Shown here: positions 12,006 through 23,700 of the stretch, piece by piece
How positions within the stretch are numbered: the stretch's first letter is position 1
Layout of the letters: every line of letters begins with the position of its first letter
NCBI RefSeq assembly: GCF_033568475.1
Contig: NC_133121.1
Span: 132,712,375 to 132,776,374, forward strand
Reading direction: 5' to 3'
From: Henckelia pumila
Taxonomy: Eukaryota > Streptophyta > Magnoliopsida > Lamiales > Gesneriaceae
Length of the DNA: 64,000 nt
The notes under the pieces: generated by a model
Told to the model about the DNA's origin: nothing
What the model saw: only the letters and a program-made list of their open reading frames with translations
Database searches by the model: none
Program-made: the position numbers and the translations under genes

Positions 12006-13311
12006 ATTGATATACTTGGACTAGATCTTGAAAGAAGACCGCATTATCCATATCTGGTGTTGCTTCAAAAAGTTTAACTCCTTTTTTCTCGTTTTCTGGA
12101 CAATTTGTAGATATATGTCCTCTTGCTCCACATGTCCAGCAGTTGCAATCCTTGAAACTTTCACTTGCTCTTGTATGGGTTCTCCTGAAAGTTTTTCTTG
12201 ATGGTGTTCTTCCCCTGCTTTGTGATGAGCTTGTTACTGGGGATGTTCTTGTAGGTCCACTTCTTCTTCCTGGCCTATAAGATCTGGCCTTTTGTTTGGA
12301 CCAAAATATTCTTGGTTTCCAAGAACTTCTCATTCTTTTATTGTAGGGATTACTTCTGAATTTCTTCCTTTTAAATCCCTGTGATCTGTTTCCAATGATC
12401 GTTGGAAGATCAATATCTTTACAACATAAAGGTGTACGTTTATTTATACACCTTATTTTCTTGTAGTCCTTCTGTAATGCTGCCATATGGCACCATTCTG
12501 CCAATTTTTCTTTCAAAAAGGACGCGCGTCTTGCCAAAGTGTCAAGATGACCTGGAACGTATTCTTTAATCAGCATTTCTCTCCAGGAACTTGGCATTTT
12601 TGCGAAAAATAGCTGAATAGCTACATTTTCCTCGACTCCTGAATTCCATCTGTATTTAGTGAATAACATAATGTATTCATCAACTAAACAGATATCATGT
12701 AACTCGAGGCTATACAAAGCTTGAGTGTATCTTCTTTTTTTCTCTGTATCTTGATTATTGAAATAGTCTACCCCTATGAATTGTGCTTTAAATAGGGTGG
12801 TCATTCTTTCTCCAATTTCGCTGAGAGATTCTCCTGCTAAGATTGATTCCTTCGTATCTGGCATAGTCATCTCCCAAGCAATCTTGACAGATCCTATTAG
12901 ACTCATTTCTAGAAATTTAATGAATCCTTCTTTATTGAGATCTAATGTCCCTGCTGCAATTCTCATAGCTGACGTCCAATCATCTATAAGATCTTTTCTG
13001 TTTTTGAAGTCCAAAACATCAAGGTTTAACATAACCCCGTAAGGATGTATTGGATCTAAAACAGTTTTTCCGTAAGGAGTTTGATGGAGTGGGATTTTAC
13101 TCCTTCTTGATCTGGTTCCTGCTGGATGTGAATTTTCTCCAACCTGAAACTCACTATGTGGTTCTTCTGTTTTAACCGCATATCTTGGGGGATTCCCTAT
13201 GGGTTGTTCACCCTCAGGGGAGTTCATTTTTAGATCTACTACTTTGAGATTCGTAAAAAAATCCGCGAGATCTTGTAGATCCTCGAGATTTAATCTCTCT
13301 AAAGTAGTCAT
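11911..13311 (-). pseudogene. Pararetrovirus capsid protein region with zinc knuckle
   Basis: The centre contains a Gag/capsid-like helical domain. A strongly basic Arg/Ser-rich stretch follows, then a CCHC knuckle (CWTCGARGHISTNCP) and an acidic tail rich in Ser/Glu/Asp (EDSEDGSESESE). A basic region, knuckle and acidic extension is the standard layout of caulimovirid coat proteins, where the knuckle binds the viral RNA for packaging and reverse transcription. Confidence 0.8.
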
Positions 13312-13327
13312 CAGATAGTGTTTTTTT

Positions 13328-13681
13328 TTATACTGCTTTTATAAGATTAATCATCATTTCATCATCAGTTAAAGGTTTTTGAACCATTTTGGTTTTACCT
13401 TTCTGATGTAACAACGGTTCGGTACCAAACGAGAGTGGTAACTTTCCTCCTGTATTTCCTTTTCTAGAACCTGAAGTTTGTTCTAAATTTGTGATTTTAG
13501 TTTGAAGATCCTTTAGGGTTATAAGAATTTCTTCTTGTTTCTTAATGATTCCTTCAATCTGCCGAGGTATTTCATACAGCTGATTGCTGTAATATTGTAC
13601 CGTCTTTTGAATTTCTCTAAGATCTCCGGAGAGTTTAGAGGAATCTGGGGTAATTTCTAAAAATTGAGAGTTAGAAATCAT
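13328..13681 (-). pseudogene. Small coiled-coil viral protein region (VAP-like)
   Basis: First protein region after the primer-binding site. About 117 residues with heptad-like hydrophobic spacing (IIKKQEEILITLKDLQTKI) followed by a basic tail with GKTKMVQKP. Size, coiled coil and basic C-terminus resemble the virion-associated/DNA-binding proteins of caulimovirids. Similarity is by architecture only, so the assignment is tentative. Confidence 0.45.
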
Positions 13682-13856
13682 CTTTCTGTCGTAAGTAATC
13701 TATTGTGAACAGATTAACTTGTTTATAGGATTTCATATAAATAAAATCCTCTTGATTCAAACCTTCGTTTGAAGTCATCTTTTGTAAAAAATCTTCTCCT
13801 CAACAAAGAAAAGTATGAGTTAACGAATAATATTAAGTCTGAATATTTAACCTAAA

Positions 13857-13868
13857 GCTCTGATACCA
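13857..13868 (-). other. tRNA-Met primer-binding site of the integrated virus
   Basis: The minus strand reads TGGTATCAGAGC, the exact 12-base complement of the 3' end of plant initiator tRNA-Met used as minus-strand primer by Caulimoviridae and many plant LTR elements. It sits 5' of the first viral protein region and defines nucleotide 1 of the viral map. Confidence 0.9.
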
Positions 13869-13869
13869 T

Positions 13870-14388
13870 TTTTGCACATAATTCTTTGTTCCAAAATAAG
13901 CATTAAAACATGAGATATAAGCACATAGATCTTTAGATATAAGTATAAAACCTTCAAATCTAAGCACAAAACAACCCATATTGAGTACAAGAATTAAATA
14001 TTAAAATAATCAAGTTTTGTGGTCCTTAAGGAGTGCAAAGAAAGAATCTTTAAAAAAGAAAGTTGGAAGAAAAAAAGGTTTGGGTTTGGGGATTTATTCA
14101 CACTAATAACAACTACAATTTCACCTCTCAATTGTTATTATTATTGTTTTTTGGAAAAAGAAAAACAAATGTCATCATCCAAAATATAAATAAAATTGAA
14201 AGGCCCAACATTTGAATGAATCGACGAGCACAGAAATCTACGAAGTGATTCCCTATTGACTTAAAAAATTAACTAATAAAATTAAATAATCGCAAAGATT
14301 GCGTACGGAGAAATCATACGCCCACTCGCCAACAAATGCATTATAAAAGAGATACATACACAGTTCACGCGAGGTGGTGCTTGTTGCG
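13870..14388 (+). promoter_or_regulatory. Asparaginase upstream region with TATA box
   Basis: Host DNA (right of the virus) leading to the asparaginase start. A TATAAAAG box lies at 14342-14349, about 40 bases before the ATG at 14389, implying a very short leader. The rest is AT-rich with no other recognised site. The virus copy therefore ends roughly 500 bases upstream of this gene. Confidence 0.5.
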
Positions 14389-17192
14389 ATGGGTGGTTGG
14401 GCAATAGCACTGCACGGCGGCGCCGGTGACATCCCGCGTTCGATGCCGCCGGAACGCTTGAAGCCCAGAGAAGCGGCCCTCCACTATTGCCTCCAGATCG
14501 GCGTCGATGCGCTCAAAGCTGGTCAACCACCCTTGGACGTTGTCGAACTCGTTGTATGTACTTAAGAAATTTTTATCCTCCTGCGTGTGTGTGTGTTTTT
14601 TTTTTAATTTTCTCGCTTCTAATGTATTATTGGTGAAAAAACAAAGAACTGCGTGATGTTGGGACTTGGGAGTTCAAAATTTCCGAGGTTCTTGCTAGTT
14701 TTTAGACATCGATTTGGTGTGGACAAATGAGGAGATGGTTGTTTTGGATATATAGATTGATTACGGATGTTGGATGATGCAGGTGCGTGAACTCGAAAAT
14801 AACCCACATTTTAATGCGGGCAAAGGGTCCGTTTTGACCAGCAACGGCACTGTTGAGATGGAAGCTTGCATCATGGATGGAAACACGAAGAGATGTGGAG
14901 CTGTTTCTGGTCTCACCACTGTGAAAAATGCCATTTCTTTAGCTCGACTGGTAATGGAGAAAACTCCTCACATATATCTTGCATTTGATGGAGCTGAGGC
15001 ATTTGCGAGGGAACAGGTTAGTGAGAGTTTCTGCTCAGTCTTTGTTTCTATTTTTTCTTTCATTTGGTATACTCCATGTTAATTTCTTATTGAAATTTGC
15101 TGGCACGTTTGATTTTCGTGGTTATGTACATGAATTTGTGCTCATTTAGTCCATAAGTTCCTCTTTTACTTGTATAATTTTGAATGCCACTCATTGATAG
15201 TCAGTAAATGGAACTAGGCTATACCGTCTAAGCACGCCCCATATGTTAATCAACGTTCTTCTTTGTGCTAATGTTTGGTATTAACAAATAATCTAACCTT
15301 TCCATGCAGCTCAATGTACATGTTTTTTTAAAAAAATTTATGCTTCAGTTTTTTCTCACTTTTTTTCATAGGTGGTTTCTAGTCATATTCTTATTTTCAT
15401 AAGAATTTTTTAGGTTCAGAGTGGAGTGATTCTCACGAAAATTATAATGTTGAATAAAAAGTTCACCTTTTTGTCTCCTACTTGCTTGTGTTAGCATCCA
15501 ATCTTTCCTGTCTTCCAATATGGAATGATAGTAGATTTCAAATATACTTCACATATTTTTTGACCTTGATAATCTATTTTTTTTGCTCTCCCTTGATGGA
15601 ATCTTCTATTTTGCCTGTTTAATGAATTTTAAATATATAACCCGGGAAACACAAAGGTCATGTGATTTTTGTTTGTCCTTTTCATAGGACGTTGAAACTA
15701 TTGATTCGAGCCATTTTATAACTCCAGAAAATATTGAGAGGCTAAAACAAGCAAAAGTAGCTAACAGAGTTCAGGTATGCTCTCTCTCCCTTTTTTCCCT
15801 ATCTCTTTTTCGTTGTTATTGGTCTTGCTTCCATTCCCATCTTGAGAACTTGTGCTTCAATTATATGACGAATTTGAACTACTATTATCATTTCTAATCA
15901 ATCTCATCATCAATGTTTCATTTTCAGATTCCTCTCTGTTTTTTAGTGATGGGAGGATTCTAATTAACTCGTTCATTTTTCAACTTGAGCAATAGTCTGT
16001 AGTAAGTTCTCTGAGTAGTAATCATGTTGCATATCAAACCTGCAAAATGTGCACCGCATATTATCTCCAATATCTCGTCGTTAACTTAGGGCAGTTTTGA
16101 GGCTATTTTATGATAAAAGGTTGAACATTTTAAACTTCAAAAATTTTGTCCAAAGGATGTCAAAATGCAATCCTTTCTTGACCAATGACAAGAGTATGTT
16201 AAGCTTGGCCGCTTGGGAAAATAACAGCCACTCATGCAATGTCATTTTAACAAATAAATTTTTATTGAATAACTTGGTAAAGTGGCATCAACATTGGAAT
16301 GAATTTGAATATTGTCTGTTAAGATCCGCTGCTTTCTATGTTGAATCCAAACTTTTTTATCCCAGAATTGTATGCACATTCGGAAACCACTGACACTGAA
16401 AGATTCTCTTATTTGAATCACATAAATTTCTGTAAACCAGTGATTTTATAGAATATGTAATCAATGATACCATCAACAGCATGTAGAGTATTGTGTTCTT
16501 TCTCATATAGTTTTTTGTTTTTTTTAATCTGAGCCTTGTATGGTTTACACGCGTGCGACTTCTAAAGTTTGAGAAAGATCACAAGAATTTTAAACTGCAA
16601 GAGAACATCTAGGATGTCTAGTTCTCCCAAAATCGGAATTTGATATAAAGAATATTTGACAAGATACTTGTAAAGGTAGTGGCTAAGATTCTTGCATCAA
16701 TATCTGTAGATTGATTTTACACAGCCCACTCAAAAAGTTGTTGAGAAGGCGTCGGTTCTTTCCCTGGATAGTCAAGATGGTACTGTTGGATGTGTGGCTG
16801 TCGATGGTAACGGAAATTTAGCTGCTGCTACATCTACTGGTGGATTGGTCAACAAGATGGTGGGGAGGATTGGCGATACGCCCATAATTGGCGCAGGAAC
16901 TTATGCCAATGGTTATTGTGCAGTCTCGGCAACTGGTAAAGGTGAATCTATAATTCGTGCCACAGTTGCCAGAGACGTGGCTGCTCTTATGGAATACAAA
17001 GGGCTTTCTCTCAAAGAAGCGGCGGCGTATGTTGTAGAGGAATGTGCACCGAAGCACACTACTGGCTTGATTGCTGTGTCTGCCAAAGGAGAAGTTACCA
17101 TGCCCTTTAATACAGTTGGAATGTTCTGTGCATGTGCTACTGAAGATGGCCATTCTGAGGTTAAGATTTGGCCAGATGATCCATTATGCTAA
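14389..17192 (+). CDS. Plant-type isoaspartyl peptidase / L-asparaginase
   Basis: Ntn-hydrolase that splits L-asparagine to aspartate and ammonia and removes isoaspartyl residues from peptides; important in sink tissues. Exons 14389-14553, 14783-15016, 15688-15774 and 16725-17192 join at phase 0 throughout and give 317 residues, the usual family length. Seen: N-terminal [10 protein letters not shown], the [13 protein letters not shown] segment, and the autocleavage site DGTVGCVA, with Thr182 as the predicted nucleophile that becomes the beta-subunit N-terminus. The substrate-binding blocks [15 protein letters not shown] and TTGLIAV follow. The start is the ATG directly before [10 protein letters not shown]; nothing upstream is conserved. 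The protein normally self-cleaves into alpha and beta chains. Whether it is the potassium-dependent or -independent type is not decided here. Confidence 0.93.
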
Positions 17193-17785
17193 GGTTCAAA
17201 TTGACGTATTTATGTCGAAAATTTGTATCAAGCATCATTCGACTAATTTCATGTTTGAGGAGACTAGGCTGCGTCGATGAGCATCTTGTACCTGTGGTCT
17301 TGTCTCTTGATGGTCATATTCACCTTACCTCCACTGGATTGTGGAGATCAAGAAATGCAATATTTTCAGCTTAGAAATCAGCCGATTTCATCTCAATCCA
17401 AAATGTTATAATTTTATCATCAAATTTTTTAAAATTTCATTCAGTCAAAAGCTAAAATTAAACCATTATTTCATCAGTTACTCGAAAAGTTATAATTTTA
17501 TCGTGATAATTCCAAAAAAAATGGCATGATTAAATTTTTTTAATCAACTTTTATGTTCTTCAAATGTAATTAGAAGCAATTACTTAAAAAATTAAGAAAA
17601 AAAAAGTAGGTGTGGCATTTAAATGAATTTGTGATTCAATCGATTCGAAGTGAAAAATCAATCAATAGAAGAAAATAATAAAACAATTTCTTTCGATTCC
17701 CTTTTAACCTTGACCTTTGATTTCACATCATCATCACAATAGTAATATAATAATGCCTTTGTTCTTGCCACTCGTGAGAGTCAGA
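17193..17785. other. Intergenic between asparaginase and SPPA1
   Basis: AT-rich DNA with asparaginase 3' UTR and the SPPA1 promoter/leader. Repeated TATAATTTTATC phrases occur near 17407 and 17491. A more upstream in-frame ATG at 17753 precedes the chosen SPPA1 start. No separate gene seen. Confidence 0.5.
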
Positions 17786-20700
17786 ATGGCTACTCTCCTT
17801 CTCGCGCCTCACTTCCCCTCTGTCCATCGGCACGCCACCTATTCGATAAAATGTCTGCCCGCCTGCTCTCCACGTTTGTCTGTCGACACTTTGTGGAAGA
17901 AGCCTCAATCTTTCCTCCAACAGACCCGCCATTTTTCAGCTCGGGCTTTTGATACAGATGGAAACGAGAAAGTAACCGATGAGTCCGTGAAACTGGAAGC
18001 GATAAACAAGGACGTTGCTGATAGTGGAAGCAACAGTTCTATTGGTGGTGAGGAAAAGTACCCAAGTGGGGAGTTTTTGTTTGAGGGGTATGATATGTGG
18101 GAGAGTTTTGTTGTGAAGTTTAAAATGTTAATTGCGTGGCCTTGGGAGCGTGTCAAGAAGGGCAGCGTTCTGACGATGAAGCTACGCGGAGAGGTGAATT
18201 TTCGACTTTCGTCCTCCCTGTAGCTGCTGATTGTTATTTGGTGATGTTAGTTTGAGTTGTGGAGTTTGTTGTTCTTACGGTGATTATTGTAGTTTTTTAC
18301 CTCTGGAAGTTTTGTGCTTTAACTCCGGAAATTACTGTGTAATTTACTACAAACATCAGAAGAGTGACTGATTGATATGGTAGAGGACACATGGGATACA
18401 CTTAGAAATCACAACGGATTGTGTACTGAATCAACACTGCGAAGGACAGTATGCCATTAGAATTAGCTTGGGGGGAGGTGAAATGCTTTGCATTTGGTTT
18501 AATTTACTGAATCCTTCTAAATGGTGTCCATGTTGGTGGCATTAGGTTATGAAATTGAAAGCATCTTCCCTGTTTTTAAGACAGGTATCTGATCAGCTGA
18601 AGAGTCGTTTTTCCTCTGGATTGTCTTTACCTCAATTATGTGAGAATTTCATCAAGGCAGCTTACGATCCTCGTATTTCGGGTATTTATCTCCATATTGA
18701 ACCATTGAATTGTGGGTGGGGAAAAGTTGAAGAAATGCGCAGACACATATTGGACTTTAAGAAATCAGGTATTCCTATAATTTCTTTTAGGGCTTGCACT
18801 TGAATTGTTTATGCTTCATGGCTCTGATAGTTAGGTCTAAGTCCAATTCTTAACATGATATCAGAACCCAGGTTCTACCGTTATGTGTTGCCGTGTTGGA
18901 GTGCTCATAGTTGGGTTAATTTCTCCGCGCACCAATCCTGGGCGTGATAAGTGTGTAGGTGTGTTAGTTGTGTCCTACATTGGTTAGGTAAATTTTCTGG
19001 GAGTTTAATATATAGACAAAGACAACCTCCCCCCTTCAGCTAGCTTTTGGGGTGAGTAAGGTCCAAGTTCAATTCTTAATCGTAACAAAGTAGATTAGCA
19101 TTTCTGACCTTGATAGAGTTTAAGTTTGGGAAACTTAAGGATAGGGTGCTGAAAACTCTAAAACTAGCTGTCTTCCTCACACATAAATTAGTTTAATATA
19201 TGGTACTGTTTGTGGCTTATTTTGTCCATTCCCAGAATTCTCCCTTGAGCCTGATCAAGATTTCTATTGTGGCCAATTAGGAATGTCTAGATACTTTCTT
19301 CTTCACAAACCTTTTGCGATTGGTTGCATTTGCTGTACATTCCCGCTTTATCTCCACTTTCATCTAGTCAATTTTGTCCATTCACTTTGTTTGTGCCTTG
19401 TGAGGGAGAAGTTACTGCTTTCTGATGCGCTGCCAGTTGTTATCAATGTACTCTTCCAATATCTCAATTTCCTCTGATGTTGACTGCATTGATCCACCAA
19501 TCAACCTACATTTGGACCTTGGTGTCCTCCATCCCACCACTCTCGGAAATTTGTTGACTTGAAACAACTTTCATATGTGGTGAAAAAGGATGGGCAGGAG
19601 AGGACTAAGGAGGGTATAAAGATGGGGAGAAATGGGGTGGCCTTGTACAGAGAAACCTAAGGTGGAAAATTGGTGGTTTTACAGACGGGAAGATAATGCA
19701 AATACGAGGCTGAAAAAATGAGAGATGGACAAAATTGTCATTTCAGTAGATAGTTTTATCCTTATTCCTACCATGAGTCAAATATACCATACGTGTTGCC
19801 AATTAGCATTTTATTAATTTTTGAATCATCAGTCGATTGTATCATCAACCACTCAGCCTAAGAGCACATTTTCTTCTATGATTAGGAGTGTATGTAGAGA
19901 TTAAATAGTAGGTTTTGGGTATTCTTCATTTTATGAAACTGATAACAAGGAAATTGGTTATCAAGCACTTCAACAGCTTCATTTGTGCTTTGATTATGAT
20001 ATTCACTATTCTCCATACTAGGTTAACTCAACAGTTAATATTCTGAACTCTACTCTTTCACACTCTAGGATTTTCTATGACTATGGTCATATAAACTGTT
20101 GAATATCAATTAATTAATATTATATGTCCATCTAAGCTCGGTTGTCAATTTATCAGTCGAAATTAATGTGCAGTTGATGCTTACAGTTTGACACAAGCAA
20201 ATGCAAATATTTGATTACTTTTTGATGAAGTCTTATTTTATTGCATGCCTTTCATTTATTAACAAGAGCCTGTGCCTGGCAGAGTTGTGTTCGATTATGT
20301 CATGATTAGTTTATCATCCAAAGTTGCCAAAAGTTCATTTATTTTTACTAAGGCAATGTAATCTCATAGAGTTATTCAACTGATAACTTGATATGATGTT
20401 CAGCTGAAGTATTTCTCATCCAACACTAATAGAAACTGTGTATGAAGCTATACATTATTTCGTAGCTGGATAAAGTAGCTAATCTGGTATAGCTTATTAA
20501 ATTGAGTTAATTAACCGAGGCTCTTGCGATTATTAAATGAATTTCAAAGTTGAAGTTCTTTTATCTAGCCTGATAAATCTCCATATTTCATAAAACAAAA
20601 TTACTGAATAAATTTGTTGGGAATATGTAGGCAAGTTCATTGTTGGATATGTGCCAGTTTGTGGAGAGAAGGAGTATTATATCGGCTGTGCTTGTGATGA

Positions 20701-23700
20701 GCTCTATGCACCCCCAAGTGCATACTTTCAGTTGTACGGGTTGACTGTTCAGGCATCATTCCTTGGAGGTGAGTTGATTTGGTGGCTGAATAGGACCCAA
20801 CATTTTATGCATCCATTAATTTGTTAGCCCAGATTGTAAGACTGGTGTAGATAGCACGAATTTGTCATTTCAAGTTGATTTGCAGTTTCAGATAAAGTTG
20901 AACTGGGACCCAGTTTTGGCAACAATAGAATGATGACGAGCAATCAGAATCCCAAACTCTTTGGAATATTCATAACAGGAGAATAATTTTTGAAAATCCC
21001 AATATATTTACATATATATATTTGAACCTCTGGGGAGGTAGATATCATTATAATTTTCGTAGGATATGTTTGTGCTATTTGAAATGATGTCAGAGGAAGT
21101 AGGTGTATTATTCCTCGTATTTTTGTAGGTGTCCTGGAAAAAGTTGGCATTGAGCCGCAGGTTCAACGTATCGGTAAATATAAGAGTGCTGGGGATCAAC
21201 TCACGCGAAAAAACATATCCAATGAAAATCGTGAGATGTTGACAACTCTACTTGACAATATTTATGCTAATTGGGTAGATACAATTTCTCTTGCAAAAGG
21301 TAGCGTTGCGCTTTATGTGTTGGTTTTCTCAAGTTTTTGTAGAACAATTTAATATATTGTTCACCATGCAGGTAAGAAAAAAGAAGATGTTGAAAATTTT
21401 ATAAATGAAGGAGTGTATATGATTGAGAGACTAAAGGAAGAGGGGTGGATAACGGATACAAAGTATGACGATGAGGTAAAGTAAGTTGTATGTTTCTTAT
21501 TGGATAGTGGAGACCTAGACAATATGTCGCCTTTGTTCAATTTCTTTATACATGGTTTGACTCAAATAGCACCTGAACAAGTTGTGCTTCTACATGCCTG
21601 AATGTTCTTAGTTTATGCCTTTATGGGAAAACTTGAGCAATCTTTAAGGCTTATGCCTCTACTGGGACAGCATCTTTTAAGAAACATAGACATCACATTT
21701 AGTTATGTTGACTAATTCTGAGTTGGATGAACCACGCACTCTCACCCTTTTGTGGACCTATTTTATCTCTTGAAATAATACTCTTAAATTTAAATAAAAT
21801 TGATATGTAGTCAATAGATATATACGAAAGCCTATTGGGATGTGAAATTAGTCAGGGAAGTCGTTTCCTCCTAAGAGTCTTAGGCTATGCTTGCTTTTGT
21901 TTTTGTCATTTGTTTACTTGCACATACTATTAGTGCATGATGACCCGTAGTGTCTGCTTATCACCTTTGGTACTCAGGCAAGTCCTCCCCACCATAGCTC
22001 CATCTAAGGTTGAGATTCCTGATTTCAGTATCTTTGGTGCTCACTGAAATAACATAACTAGACCCTTGGGAGTGTTTTGTGTAAGATCACATCTGGCATC
22101 ATCGTCTGTCACCACACAAGTAGACACTCACATTTTCGCTTACATTCCTCTTCACAGAACATTCAAGAAATCATTAAATTTTTATCCCCAAAGTCACACA
22201 GGAATATATTTGGACTTAAATTATGTGTAATCCGGGGATATTTAAGGTTAAATGACTCGTGTGTCCTGAATTCGAATGTGCTCTTTATTATATTGATTAT
22301 TCACTTACTTTTTTTTTTATTTTTATATTTCCGCGTTTCAGGTTACATCAATGTTGAAAGAGCGTTTAGGTATTCCTTCTAGTGAAACTCTTCCTACAGT
22401 TGACTACAGGTATGTTGAGAATCACGCCTTTATCATTTGTTCCCTTGTAATCCAGCCTTTGCCCAAAATTATTCGTTGCATGTGAGTAATTTATAATCTT
22501 TTACGAATGCCAATATGAATGTCTTTTGGCACTTTTGCATCAATTAAATGATTAAAGTATATGCATTAACTGTTCGCCTACATTAGACTTAAAACTGTTT
22601 TAGACTAAATATTAATTTGATGTTGGGTTAAATTACTGAAAATGTACCTAGATGATAATCTAAAATCTAATTTAGCTGTGTAAGTTTTAGAAACTATCGG
22701 TAGCACTGGTTTAAATCTTCAAACATTTTGTTATCATTATTTTTATCTGCGACTATGACTTTCTTACTCCATCATATTTTGATAAATTATTTTCTTTTTG
22801 TGGAATGTATCTCCTTATATGTTTTAAGGACAACAATTTGAGCATGTGCATATGCAGGACTTACTGCCGTGTTAGGAGATGGACACTCGGATTGACAGGT
22901 TATAGAGATCAAATAGCTATTATCAGAGCCTCCGGAAGCATTAGTCGTGCACGAGGTCCATTGAGTTCATCCAGCTCAGGGATTGTTTCTGAGAAGTTCA
23001 TTGAGAAGATTCGCAGCGTAAGAGGTATGTGGATTGCTTCTGTGTATGCAAAAACATATATATTCTTATCTACATTTAAAATATTTGGTCCAACTACGCC
23101 TGATGTGGATATACATTGGAGTTCAAGTATACATATTGTCCCCAGTTATCAGGATGTCATCTGGAAACTAAAGAAAAGTTAGTGGGGTTTGCGGCTCCAG
23201 AGTAATACTTGGATCATCTGATCTGTTGTACCTGGATACAGTCTATGTCGTACTAGCCTCTAGCACTTGAATCCCTTTTCATTTTTGTCCGGAGGCATAA
23301 GCCAAGTGTTTTTCCGCGGCAAGCACCTCTGAAGCATTCAGACAACTCCTCATGTTTTCACCGATGATAACCTTTAACATTTAAAAAATTTATGAAGATC
23401 CAGTAAAAACCCTTCAATTACAAAATATCATCTCGCCATTGTGCTATATAGCCTATATTACATGTTAATGAGTATTGGTAATTTTTTCTTAGGTGGCATT
23501 GTGTCCTCCACCGTTCTTCTTGACATATTTATTTCTATCAGCACAGAGAAACCAACGCTGCTGTTTAATTTTTCCCCTTTTTGTCATGTCCTCTTAAGTT
23601 AAATTCAATCATATACTTCTCTATTTGTCTGATTTCTGGTCCACATTTGTATGTAACTTTTAACTTTTTTACCTATTAATAACATGACATTTGTTTCTGA

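Larger units (their letters stand above)
6605..13870 (-). mobile_element. Endogenous pararetrovirus (Caulimoviridae), nearly full length, broken
   Basis: An integrated copy of a plant DNA pararetrovirus in minus orientation. In viral order it shows: tRNA-Met primer-binding site, small coiled-coil (VAP-like) protein, capsid with zinc knuckle, movement protein, aspartic protease, reverse transcriptase-RNase H, transactivator/viroplasmin-like protein, then an intergenic region with a TATA promoter and the start of the leader. There is no integrase, no envelope and no long terminal repeat, which separates it from Ty3 elements. Separate capsid and movement regions with the capsid first, plus a 3' transactivator, resemble the Solendovirus/Cavemovirus group more than badnaviruses or florendoviruses; this genus call is an inference. 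The frames are mostly still long, so it is probably a fairly young fossil. It looks broken in a handful of places (about three to five). The ends are approximate: no target-site duplication was found, as expected for viral DNA joined by host repair. Confidence 0.9.

Noticed and set aside
13857-13868. tRNA-Met gene
   Set aside because: Only the 12-base primer complement is present; there is no cloverleaf or promoter boxes around it.
6605-13870. Ty3/Gypsy LTR retrotransposon
   Set aside because: RT, protease and the tRNA-Met site are shared with Ty3 elements, but there is no integrase and no LTR pair, and movement and transactivator regions are present. Caulimoviridae fits better.
16097-16393. 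Extra coding exon in asparaginase intron 3
   Set aside because: Open but without splice sites in phase, not conserved in the family, and the flanking exons already join to the usual protein length.
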